NCBI RefSeq assembly: GCF_013409575.1
Contig: NZ_JACCCY010000001.1
Span: forward strand, 434,001 to 498,000
From: Macellibacteroides fermentans
Lineage (GTDB): Bacteria; Bacteroidota; Bacteroidia; Bacteroidales; Tannerellaceae
Direction: 5' to 3'
Length of the DNA: 64,000 nucleotides
Part shown: one piece after another, positions 43,804 through 52,131 of the stretch
How positions within the stretch are numbered: position 1 is the stretch's first letter
Layout: every line of letters starts with the position of its first letter
Program-made: the position numbers and the translations under genes
The notes under the pieces: model-generated
Told to the model about the DNA's origin: nothing
Seen by the model: only the letters and a program-made list of their open reading frames with translations
The model's database searches: none

Positions 43804-46800
43804 ATGAAAAAACTTTGCACGCTGGTACTGTTTTGTTGCTACCTGGTTAACATTCCGTACGTATTGAAGGCTATTCAGAACCATCATAACCTGGATTCCC
43901 GTATTTTTACGACCGATCATGGTTTGTCCAGCACGAAAGTTTCTTGTATCGTGCAGGATAAGCGGGGTTTTGTGTGGATTGGTACCGAAGATGGCCTTAA
44001 TAAATTTGACGGGTACGGTTTTACCGTCTACAAGCGTAACAGCGCCTTGCGGGGATCGTTGGTAAGCAACCATATTACCGCTTTATATACGGATCGAAAC
44101 GATAACTTATGGGTGGGCACCATCGAGGGGTTACAGTATTACGACAAGCGGAACGATAATTTTGTGAGTACCGCCCTCAATCAGCCGGATTATATTGTAA
44201 AGCAGAATCAGTGTAATGCCATCTTCCAGGACAGGAGCGGCTGCCTGTGGTTTGCCTCGTCCGGACTGGGAGTACTGAGGTTCGATCCTAAAACGTCGGA
44301 AAGTGTATTGTTCTCGCCTTCGCATACGCATCCGGGGCAGTCGTTATGCAGCGGCCATATCCGGGCTATCGACGAGGATGCGGATGGTAATTTGTGGTTT
44401 GGATCGCAGGATAACGGCTTGTCGGTGTACAACCCGGTAAAAAAGAGTTTCACCAATTACAGCGTGGCCAGTGGTCACCTGAAGAGCGATGTAATATTCG
44501 ACCTGTTCAAAAAGAAGAATGGCAATATGCTGATCTCCACCATCGGTGTGGGGGTGACGGTATACGATCAGAAACAGAAGCGGTTTATTGCCTATCCGGA
44601 GGCGTTCAGCAGGGGTACGGCCCGGCGTACTTTCTGTGCCATGGAGGATAAAGAGGGTGCTGTCTGGGCGGGGACCGACGGACTGGGGGTGATGCGTTTC
44701 AGAGCGGATCAGCAGTCTATCTCTCCACATCCGGTGTTCAATGAGTTTATGCAGGAGATGGGCGACTCGAAGATACATTATTTGTTTGAGGACAAAAAAG
44801 GGAACCTCTGGGTGGGTATGCATTACAAAGGGTTGTGCGTTATCCATACCGGTTCCAACGGCTTTACCAATTACCGTAAAATAAACAACGAGCCTAATTC
44901 GCTTAGCTATAACCATGTGATGGGGGTTACGGCCGACAAAGATAATAATCTCTGGATTGCCACGGATGGCGGGGGACTGAACTTCTTCGACCGCAAGAGC
45001 GGACGGTTTACGCATTACTTGCACAATCCGGGTAATCCTAATTCAATTTCGGACAATGCCATCGTGAGTGTTTTCTGTGATAGCAAAAAGAGGATTTGGG
45101 CGGGTACCTATGTGGGGGGCCTTTGTATGTGGGACCCGGACAGACGGGGGTTTGTTACCTACCGTTCCAATGGGAAACCGGACGGACTGAGTTCCGATTA
45201 TGTGAAGAGTATCGCGGAGGATAAAAGGGGCTATCTTTGGTTGGGTACCAACGGCGGGGGCTTGTCGCGCTTTAATCCGGCAGACAAAACCTTCCGTAAT
45301 TTTCAGACAAAAGATAACAGGGGACTAGTGAATGATTATATCTCCGTGATTTTTATGGACAGCAGAAACCGGTTGTGGATTGGCACTTACTTTGGGTTGA
45401 GCTGTATGGATACGGAAACGGAGACACTCACCTCCTTTAAGATGGATAGCGGACTAAGCAGCATGGCTGTGTATGCTATTGCTGAAGATGAGCAGGGTGT
45501 GATATGGATCGGTACGCAGAATGGGTTGAACCGGTATAATCCGGACAAGAACAACTTTACGTCGATAAGGCCATCCGGACAGCAGATCAGTCAGGTTATC
45601 AACGGCATTGTACCCCACAAGGAGAACCTGTGGCTGAGCACCAACAAGGGGATCGTGCGGTTTAATCCGTCTTCTCTCTCCTCCAAGATCTATACGCGCT
45701 ACGACGGCTTGCAGAGCGACGAGTTTATCCTGGCATCCTATTATAAGAGTCCGGCCGGCGAGATTTTCTTCGGAGGCATAAGCGGACTCAACTCCTTCTT
45801 TCCGGATGCAATCGAAGACAAGACCGATTGTCCGCTTACCTACATAACGGGCTTACGAATCTTTAATCAGTCGGTCGCCATCAACCAGGAGGTGAACGGA
45901 CGGGTGGTGCTTCCTCAGAATGTCTCGCAGATTGAAAAGATACGGCTTTTGTACAGCGACAAGAGTTTCACGCTGGAGTTTACCACTCCGGATGCAGCGG
46001 TTCCGGCCAATATCATCTACGCCTGTAAGTTGGAGGGATTCGACAACGAGTGGATCTATTACAACTCGTCTCAGCGTTTTGCCACCTACACCAACCTGAA
46101 TCCGGGCACCTACACATTCAAAGTGAAGGCCAGCAACGATCCGGAGGTGTGGGGCGACAATGTTACTTCGCTTACCATCGTGGTGGAGCCGCCTTTGTGG
46201 GCTACGTGGTGGGCCCGCACCCTCTATTTTCTGCTTGCCTGCGGTGCCGTATGGCTGCTATTGCGGCTCTTCACCCTGCGTATGAAGGAGAAAAACGAAC
46301 TCCGCATCGAACGGTTCAAAATGCGCCAACAGGAGGAGCTTACTCAAGCCAAGATGGGCTTTTTTACGAATATCAGTCACGAGTTCCGCACTCCTCTCAC
46401 CCTGATTATCGGTCCGCTTGAGCAGATGATGGAAACGGAGACCGATCCGGAAAAGCAGCAGCTGCACTCCATGATGCACCGTAATGCCGAAAGGTTGTTG
46501 CGCCTGATCAATCAGATTCTGGAACTCCGCAAACTGGAGCAGGGCAAGATGAAGTTACAGGTACAGCAATTGGAACTGGTATCCTTTGTGTCTGATCTGC
46601 TGGGCTCGTTTACCGACCTGGCCAACCGGAAACATATATCACTTACCTACAGTTACAACTCTTCACAGGTGCGGGTTTGGTACGATCCGGATTTGCTGGA
46701 CAAGTGTCTGTTTAATATTTTATCCAACGCCTTTAAGTTCACCCCAGATGGTGGCAAGGTTTCACTGGATATTCGCGAAGACGAAGGGGGACGGGTGTAT

Positions 46801-48126
46801 ATCACCGTGTCCGATACCGGTGTGGGAATGGATAAGGATACCCTCCAACGGGTGTTCGAACGTTTTTATCAGGGCAACAGCAAGCAGCTTACCGCGGGTT
46901 CGGGTATCGGGATGCACCTGGCGAAAAGTATTGCAGAGCTTCACGGGGGTAACATAACCGCCTCTTCCGAAATGGATAAGGGTTCCTCTTTCTGCCTGCT
47001 CATTCTTCCGGGCAACAGCCACTTTGCCGTAGAGCAGATGGCACTGGAAGATGGCTTCCATAGGGTGGAAAAAAAGGAGACTAAAGGCACCGGAGCAGAA
47101 ATGCAGGAGGTTACTACCGGTGCACAGGGAGTATCTGATGCACAGACAGCTTCAAAGATACTGGATGGATCGGTAACAGCGAAAGAGCAGAACGTTCAGG
47201 GAGCTACTAAGGTTCGACAGGTAACGGAATTGCAAGGTCTAAGAGAGATGCCGGAGGATATGAAAGCTAGTAAGGCGATGGAATCCCCGGAGGCATCTGA
47301 TGTTCATGAGGTACAGGAGGATGCAGTTGGAAAGAAGCTGACTATCCTGGTGGTGGAAGACGACGAGGATATTCGCAAATACATACGTAAGGAGCTGGAA
47401 AGCCGCTATCAGGTGGAAGAGGCTGTAAACGGAGCGCTGGGACTGAGCAAAGCAAAGAAGATACTGCCCGATCTGGTAATTACGGATGTGATGATGCCGG
47501 AGATGACGGGTACCGAGCTGTGCAAACGACTGAAGACGGATGCGGAGACGTGCCACATCCCGGTAATCATACTTACGGCGCAGTCGGATTTGGAACACCG
47601 CATCGAGGGACTGGAAACAGGTGCCGATTCGTATATCCCCAAGCCTTTCAACGTGAAGCATCTCAATGTACGAATTGAGAAGCTGATTGCCTTACGGCAG
47701 ACCCTGAAAGAGCGTTTCAGCAAGTCGTTGAATATGGAGGCGCAGGAGGTTACGCTTACGTCGACCGACGAGCGGTTGCTGCAGCATGCCATCGATTACA
47801 TCCGGGAGAATATGGAAGATCCGGAGCTGAGTGTGGAGAACATGAGCAAGGCGCTGGGTATGAGCCGTACGCACCTGCATCGTAAACTGAAAGCTCTAAC
47901 CAACCAAAGTCCCATCGAATTCATCAAGGTGATCCGCATGAAGCAGGCCGCTTACCTCTTGAGCACGGGCAAACTGTCAGTCTCGGAAGTGGGTTACAAA
48001 GTGGGCTACAACACCCCCTCCTACTTCTCCAGCAGCTTCAACGCTCATTTCGGCATGAGTCCTACTGCCTATATGGAGCAGAGAGGCAACAGCAACGGCA
48101 ACGACGAGAAAGAGGTTAAACGGTAA
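43804..48126 (+). CDS. Hybrid two-component system regulator (HTCS)
   Basis: A 1440-residue one-protein signalling system. The N-terminal signal sequence is followed by a periplasmic sensor of about 14 two-bladed-propeller (Reg_prop) repeats with W-x-G-T/W-I-G-T motifs (~40-700), a Y_Y_Y domain (~705-795), and one membrane segment (ARTLYFLLACGAVWLLLRLF, about 805-825). Then come a histidine kinase dimerisation domain with SHEFRTPL (His ~859), an ATPase domain (NAFKFTPDGG, DTGVGM, GSGIGMHL), an ~85-residue low-complexity linker, a receiver domain (LVITDVMMPEMTG, phospho-Asp ~1228) and an AraC-type HTH (SVENMSKALGMSRTHLHRKL to the end). It probably senses mannan oligosaccharides. Confidence 0.95.
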   Translation: MKKLCTLVLFCCYLVNIPYVLKAIQNHHNLDSRIFTTDHGLSSTKVSCIVQDKRGFVWIGTEDGLNKFDGYGFTVYKRNSALRGSLVSNHITALYTDRNDNLWVGTIEGLQYYDKRNDNFVSTALNQPDYIVKQNQCNAIFQDRSGCLWFASSGLGVLRFDPKTSESVLFSPSHTHPGQSLCSGHIRAIDEDADGNLWFGSQDNGLSVYNPVKKSFTNYSVASGHLKSDVIFDLFKKKNGNMLISTIGVGVTVYDQKQKRFIAYPEAFSRGTARRTFCAMEDKEGAVWAGTDGLGVMRFRADQQSISPHPVFNEFMQEMGDSKIHYLFEDKKGNLWVGMHYKGLCVIHTGSNGFTNYRKINNEPNSLSYNHVMGVTADKDNNLWIATDGGGLNFFDRKSGRFTHYLHNPGNPNSISDNAIVSVFCDSKKRIWAGTYVGGLCMWDPDRRGFVTYRSNGKPDGLSSDYVKSIAEDKRGYLWLGTNGGGLSRFNPADKTFRNFQTKDNRGLVNDYISVIFMDSRNRLWIGTYFGLSCMDTETETLTSFKMDSGLSSMAVYAIAEDEQGVIWIGTQNGLNRYNPDKNNFTSIRPSGQQISQVINGIVPHKENLWLSTNKGIVRFNPSSLSSKIYTRYDGLQSDEFILASYYKSPAGEIFFGGISGLNSFFPDAIEDKTDCPLTYITGLRIFNQSVAINQEVNGRVVLPQNVSQIEKIRLLYSDKSFTLEFTTPDAAVPANIIYACKLEGFDNEWIYYNSSQRFATYTNLNPGTYTFKVKASNDPEVWGDNVTSLTIVVEPPLWATWWARTLYFLLACGAVWLLLRLFTLRMKEKNELRIERFKMRQQEELTQAKMGFFTNISHEFRTPLTLIIGPLEQMMETETDPEKQQLHSMMHRNAERLLRLINQILELRKLEQGKMKLQVQQLELVSFVSDLLGSFTDLANRKHISLTYSYNSSQVRVWYDPDLLDKCLFNILSNAFKFTPDGGKVSLDIREDEGGRVYITVSDTGVGMDKDTLQRVFERFYQGNSKQLTAGSGIGMHLAKSIAELHGGNITASSEMDKGSSFCLLILPGNSHFAVEQMALEDGFHRVEKKETKGTGAEMQEVTTGAQGVSDAQTASKILDGSVTAKEQNVQGATKVRQVTELQGLREMPEDMKASKAMESPEASDVHEVQEDAVGKKLTILVVEDDEDIRKYIRKELESRYQVEEAVNGALGLSKAKKILPDLVITDVMMPEMTGTELCKRLKTDAETCHIPVIILTAQSDLEHRIEGLETGADSYIPKPFNVKHLNVRIEKLIALRQTLKERFSKSLNMEAQEVTLTSTDERLLQHAIDYIRENMEDPELSVENMSKALGMSRTHLHRKLKALTNQSPIEFIKVIRMKQAAYLLSTGKLSVSEVGYKVGYNTPSYFSSSFNAHFGMSPTAYMEQRGNSNGNDEKEVKR

Positions 48127-48151
48127 AGTTCGGCATCATAGAATAGAACCT

Positions 48152-48208
48152 CCTCATAAATAAAAAAGAGTGCCCCCCTGCAAGAGGCACTCTTTTTTAT
48201 TTATGAGG
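48152..48208. terminator. Bidirectional terminator between HTCS and TonB receptor
   Basis: A perfect 23-bp stem (48152-48174 with 48186-48208) around an 11-base loop, with A/T runs on both sides, ends both convergent genes. Confidence 0.95.
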
Positions 48209-48229
48209 GGATTACACAATCTCTAATCA

Positions 48230-50107
48230 TCAGAAAGTAACATCAAACCCTCCCATTACGATGGCTTTCGGCATGGGGAAGCCTTCGTTGATGGTGTAGC
48301 GTGTTGCTGTAAGGTTTTCTCCCTTTACAAACAGATTGAGTCCTTTCGACTGCGAACCGAAGCGGTAAGATACCTTGGCATTGAGCAGGGCATAATCTTC
48401 CTTAACCGGTGTTACGGTGTTTACATATAGGTCGTGGATGGATTGTACATTCACATTGAAGGTGAAGCGGCCGGGTTTGTAGGTTGCGTTTGCCGACAGC
48501 TTATGGGTGGGTGCAGCCAACAAGGGTTTGCTTGTATGCAGGTAACTGTAATTAAGATCGAAATGCAGCTTGTTGGAAGCCATCCAGATGGTTTCGAATT
48601 CGATTCCCTTGTTGGTGAACGAACCTGTGTTCACGTTACGTGGGCGACCGTCGATACGGGTAACCTCAATCATGTTACTGCCGTCGATAAAGAAGGCGGT
48701 CAGCTCCGTAAACAACCGTCCACCCAGGAATTGCTGTCCTACAGAAAGCTCGTAGTTGGTCATCCGTTCCGGTTCCAGATCCGGGTTCTGAGGCGGGAAC
48801 ATATACATTTCGCGGATATTGGGACTCCGGAAGCCTTTGGATACAGACGCTTTCAATGTATTTCCATCCACCCGACGGTAGGTTACGCCGGCCTGGGGAA
48901 CCCATTCGCCGCCGAAGGTGCTGTTGTGTTCGTACCGTACACCGGCATTCAGACTCACCTTATCGAACAGCTCCTGCTGCATGATGATGTATCCGGCAGT
49001 CTCGCTTACGGATTTGTCCACCAACTCCTGATCCGGACCAACAATGCTGTCGTTCCAGGCATGTCCGCCCCAGTTCTTATAGTCTACACCCACTGTGAAG
49101 AGATTGCCCGGAAGCAGGCGGAAAGATTGGTACAGAAGCACCCCGTAGTTATGGTCGTCCGAACGGAAAAGATATCCCCTGTTCATGGCACTGGATGTCA
49201 TAGGCAGTCCGTCGTTTATCTCGTGGTCGCCCCAGTTGTAGAATGCACGGATGGCACCGCTGGAATTACCGAAAGTGTTTTCCAGCGCAAAGGAGGTGGT
49301 TCCACGCAGAATATCCATCGTATTGTCGCGGATAGGTGCGGTAACCTTACCGGGGTTCTGGTTTTTGTATTTAGCCAGACTCACATCGCCGGTCGCTTTG
49401 AAGCGGTCGTTTATGGTATAGCCCAGTTTGGCGAAGCCGTTGGTGATTTGGAATTCCGAATTGGGACGGTGACCATCGGTACGGTCGTGGTTAAGGGATA
49501 CAAAGCTGCTGAACCTGCCCACGTTGTAACCGTTGTTTATCATGTACTTCTGGGTATTGTAAGAGCCATACATCACCCGGGCCTGTGTAGAACGTCCCTC
49601 CTCATGCTGCCTGCGGGTGATGATGTTTATCACTCCTCCCATGGCATTGGATCCGTATAACAGAGAACCCGGTCCGCGTATCACCTCCACACGCTCCACA
49701 TCCGATGCCACATAGGTATCCGGAAGCGCATGACCGAACACGCCGGCCCATTGCGGCTGTCCGTCAAACATCACCAACACTTTGTTACTCTGCCCCACTC
49801 CACGGATGTTTACGGTTCCGGCAGCACCTTCGGATATACCGAAGCCGGTAATCCCTTTTTGGGTTACAAAGAGTCCCGGTACACGCTGCGACAGTACAGG
49901 CAACAAGACCGATTCGCTACTGGCTTCTATCTGTTCTCTCTCAATTACAGACACCGACATGGGTACGCTGTTCTTGTTCACCTGAATTTTGGTGGCAGAC
50001 ACCACCACCCCGTTCAGATTGATCAGGCTGTCTATCTTCCCTCCGTCTCCGGCATACGAAGCCGTACTTAACAAAAGGCCTAAAAGCATCATTGCTTCTT
50101 TTTTCAT
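48230..50107 (-). CDS. TonB-dependent outer-membrane receptor, probably for a metal
   Basis: A 625-residue receptor. Signal peptide (STASYA), then LNGVVVSATKIQV (TonB-box-like), plug domain with VTQKGITGF, GTVNIRGVGQSNKVLVMFDGQPQ and RVEVIRGPGSLLYGSNAMGGVINIIT (about 135-165), then the beta-barrel (residues ~190-625) ending in GGFDVTF with a terminal Phe. It belongs to the short BtuB/CirA-like class without a SusD partner. It sits downstream of a nikR homologue with a NikR-type palindrome in the gap, so a nickel or other metal chelate is the likely cargo. Confidence 0.88.
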   Translation of the reverse strand: MKKEAMMLLGLLLSTASYAGDGGKIDSLINLNGVVVSATKIQVNKNSVPMSVSVIEREQIEASSESVLLPVLSQRVPGLFVTQKGITGFGISEGAAGTVNIRGVGQSNKVLVMFDGQPQWAGVFGHALPDTYVASDVERVEVIRGPGSLLYGSNAMGGVINIITRRQHEEGRSTQARVMYGSYNTQKYMINNGYNVGRFSSFVSLNHDRTDGHRPNSEFQITNGFAKLGYTINDRFKATGDVSLAKYKNQNPGKVTAPIRDNTMDILRGTTSFALENTFGNSSGAIRAFYNWGDHEINDGLPMTSSAMNRGYLFRSDDHNYGVLLYQSFRLLPGNLFTVGVDYKNWGGHAWNDSIVGPDQELVDKSVSETAGYIIMQQELFDKVSLNAGVRYEHNSTFGGEWVPQAGVTYRRVDGNTLKASVSKGFRSPNIREMYMFPPQNPDLEPERMTNYELSVGQQFLGGRLFTELTAFFIDGSNMIEVTRIDGRPRNVNTGSFTNKGIEFETIWMASNKLHFDLNYSYLHTSKPLLAAPTHKLSANATYKPGRFTFNVNVQSIHDLYVNTVTPVKEDYALLNAKVSYRFGSQSKGLNLFVKGENLTATRYTINEGFPMPKAIVMGGFDVTF

Positions 50108-50150
50108 TCTCTTCCCTTATTTTAATGTTTACACAACTTTCCATAGAATA

Positions 50151-50178
50151 GTAACACGCTAAACAAAAAAGGTGTTAC
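50151..50178. promoter_or_regulatory. Candidate NikR operator before the TonB receptor gene
   Basis: GTAACAC (50151-50157) and GTGTTAC (50172-50178) form an inverted repeat with overall length 28 bp (6-base half-sites separated by 16). NikR operators of other bacteria have the same geometry (GTATGA-N16-TCATAC). It lies 43 bases upstream of the receptor start and just after nikR. Confidence 0.6.
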
Positions 50179-50200
50179 CGCAGGGCTAAAAAAAAGGACG

Positions 50201-50602
50201 TCAGTCCGCCCGGCTCATCACCAGTTTACCATGTTTGATGCCCTTAATCGTAATCAACCCGTCCGACAACTCGGTGAGTCGCTGGGCAGTTCCGGTCACG
50301 GTTACGATATGGAGACAAAAATTCTGATTGAGGTAATACTGTGAAGACGACAAAATAACATCTTTATATTGCTGCTGAACACGCTCTATCTTCAGGGCGA
50401 TGTCCTTTTTAAGCTGGTCGTACATAATGATGATGGTTCCTGCCACAACATGGTTGCACTGCCATTTGGTTTCCGCCACATTCTTCTCCACAAGGAAACG
50501 AATGGCTTGCGAACGGTTTGCAAACCCATTGTCTGTTACGAATTTATCAAGCGATTCGAGCAGGTTGTCTTCCAGTGATACGCCAAAACGTTTTAATGAC
50601 AT
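50201..50602 (-). CDS. NikR-family regulator with altered metal site
   Basis: A 133-residue protein: ribbon-helix-helix DNA-binding domain (KRFGVSLEDNLLESLDKFV, RSQAIRFLVEKNV, residues 4-42) and ACT-like metal-binding domain (HVVAGTIIIMYDQ, LHIVTVTGTAQRLTELSDGL, GIKHGKLVMS). Alignment by eye to E. coli NikR keeps the Cys (C96 for C95) but places Gln77, Gln88 and Tyr90 where the nickel ligands His76, His87 and His89 should be. The fold is clear; nickel binding is doubtful. It likely regulates the adjacent receptor gene. Confidence 0.85.
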   Translation of the reverse strand: MSLKRFGVSLEDNLLESLDKFVTDNGFANRSQAIRFLVEKNVAETKWQCNHVVAGTIIIMYDQLKKDIALKIERVQQQYKDVILSSSQYYLNQNFCLHIVTVTGTAQRLTELSDGLITIKGIKHGKLVMSRAD

Positions 50603-50616
50603 GATCCTTTCAATTT

Positions 50617-50656
50617 TATCTTTAACGCCGAAGCTATTTTATCGGCGTTAAAGATA
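50617..50656. promoter_or_regulatory. Perfect inverted repeat upstream of the nikR homologue
   Basis: TATCTTTAACGCCGA (50617-50631) and its exact complement (50642-50656) with a 10-base gap lie between the PD40 gene and nikR. There is no T run, so an operator is more likely than a terminator. One arm contains TATCTTTA, close to the -7 box of nikR. Confidence 0.5.
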
Positions 50657-50662
50657 GAAAAA

Positions 50663-52120
50663 TTATTTTGAAAACGTTACGTCTGTTCCCTTATCGTTTT
50701 TAGCATGCAGGGCGATTTCCCGACTTTGCTGTTTTACCTTACCGGTAACGAACTCGGGGATATTGTACGATTTCATGAAATCCAGATAGAAGTCGGCCGA
50801 CTTCTGCGGAAGCACAAAAGGCTTGGAGGCTTTTCCCTGTGCATCTATATAGGCAATAAAGGGACGGGTATAGAGACCGTCCATCCGTCTGCTGCTGAAC
50901 ACAATCCATTTGCTGTTGGACGACCACGAGTGATAGCTTTCCACATCCGGACTGTTGGCTTCGGTAAGAGGCTCGTGAGTGTCTGTCTGCAGATTCACCA
51001 TGTATAAATCGGCATCGGCATGCCAGATGGAGAAGTTACCGAAGGAGGCCAGGGTGTATAGCAGGTATTTGCCATCGGGCGATACGCGGGGGAAGGATAC
51101 GCTTTTCCCGTTCACGGCTGCGTTGTACAGCGTGTCGGTCTGCCCACCGAACGAACGGCTCTCCGGATCAAAGTCCACGCGGCACAGACTATACTTCACC
51201 TCTTCGAAAGAGGCGGGCATCTCTTTGGCTTCTGCCGAACAATAGTAAAGCGATTTCCCATCGGGCGAAAAGGTGGGGAAGGTCTCGAAGGCATCCCTGC
51301 CGCTCAACCGCGAGGAGGTTACAATCTCGTGCTTCTCCACATCGTACACCACCACATCCGACTCCAGGTCGTACACCTCGATGCGGTTCCGGCTATTGGA
51401 ATGAAACGACTGCTGGGTTTTGTTGACCGAAAAAGCGACGTATTTGCCCGACGGATGCCACGAAGGATACACCAGCGGCGAGATGGTTTCGGGCGTCTTG
51501 GTATTCAGTTTTTCTATCTTCCCGCCATCCACTATCATCGTTCCCGGATAGGTGGCACGCATGTGGAACAGCATCTTTTCGGGATTCTGCATACAGAAAG
51601 AGTGGCAGTTCACACAGTTATTGTCGGTCATCTTATTCTCGTAGATAGCGGACTCGCTGTAGGTTGCCAGTTCGCGCTGGTAGATGCCCATCTTGTTCCA
51701 TAACTCATACCCCGGTTCGATCAGACGATACACAATATAGGGATCGATAGGCTCGGGAGCCACCTGCATGGTGTACGGAGCGTACCCCACCCACCCTTCG
51801 GACTGCTTTTCGAATATGCGCACCGTGATGCTTTTACCCGTGGCCGAAGCTAGCAATGCCTCCCACTTTCCGGAGGGAATCTCAATCCGGCCCTTGTTGG
51901 CAGCCACCTCGAAGGAGTCGGTTGTCGAGGCAAACCGTACCTGCACATCCCCCTTAGCCTCCTTTACCTCAAAGTTCAGAGGGGCAATGGCAGCGGGGAT
52001 GGTCACCTCCTTATAATCGGGCACAATAATAGGCAATTCGGCCAGCTGTTTACTTACGGTGACTGTTTCCGTACAGCCTACCAATAGCGAACTTAATACG
52101 ATACAAAGTGATTTATACAT
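50663..52120 (-). CDS. PD40/TolB-like beta-propeller lipoprotein with a CxxCH heme motif
   Basis: A 485-residue lipoprotein (LLVGC, Cys 16). An N-terminal beta domain (~20-140) is followed by NNCVNCHSFC (about 170), a C-x-x-C-H c-type heme attachment motif. A WD40-like PD40 propeller follows, with repeats YPSWHPSGKYVAFSVN, FPTFSPDGKSLYYCS, FPRVSPDGKYLLYT and SWSSNSKWIVFSS (about 220-430). It might be a periplasmic electron-transfer or binding protein. It starts 11 bases after the DUF6057 gene, so the two are paired. The function is unknown to me. Confidence 0.75.
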   Translation of the reverse strand: MYKSLCIVLSSLLVGCTETVTVSKQLAELPIIVPDYKEVTIPAAIAPLNFEVKEAKGDVQVRFASTTDSFEVAANKGRIEIPSGKWEALLASATGKSITVRIFEKQSEGWVGYAPYTMQVAPEPIDPYIVYRLIEPGYELWNKMGIYQRELATYSESAIYENKMTDNNCVNCHSFCMQNPEKMLFHMRATYPGTMIVDGGKIEKLNTKTPETISPLVYPSWHPSGKYVAFSVNKTQQSFHSNSRNRIEVYDLESDVVVYDVEKHEIVTSSRLSGRDAFETFPTFSPDGKSLYYCSAEAKEMPASFEEVKYSLCRVDFDPESRSFGGQTDTLYNAAVNGKSVSFPRVSPDGKYLLYTLASFGNFSIWHADADLYMVNLQTDTHEPLTEANSPDVESYHSWSSNSKWIVFSSRRMDGLYTRPFIAYIDAQGKASKPFVLPQKSADFYLDFMKSYNIPEFVTGKVKQQSREIALHAKNDKGTDVTFSK

Positions 52121-52131
52121 AATTAAACAGG

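Noticed and set aside
48434-49660. A 408-codon frame opposite the TonB receptor gene
   Set aside because: It lies wholly within the receptor gene, lacks any recognisable domain, and is a codon-bias shadow.
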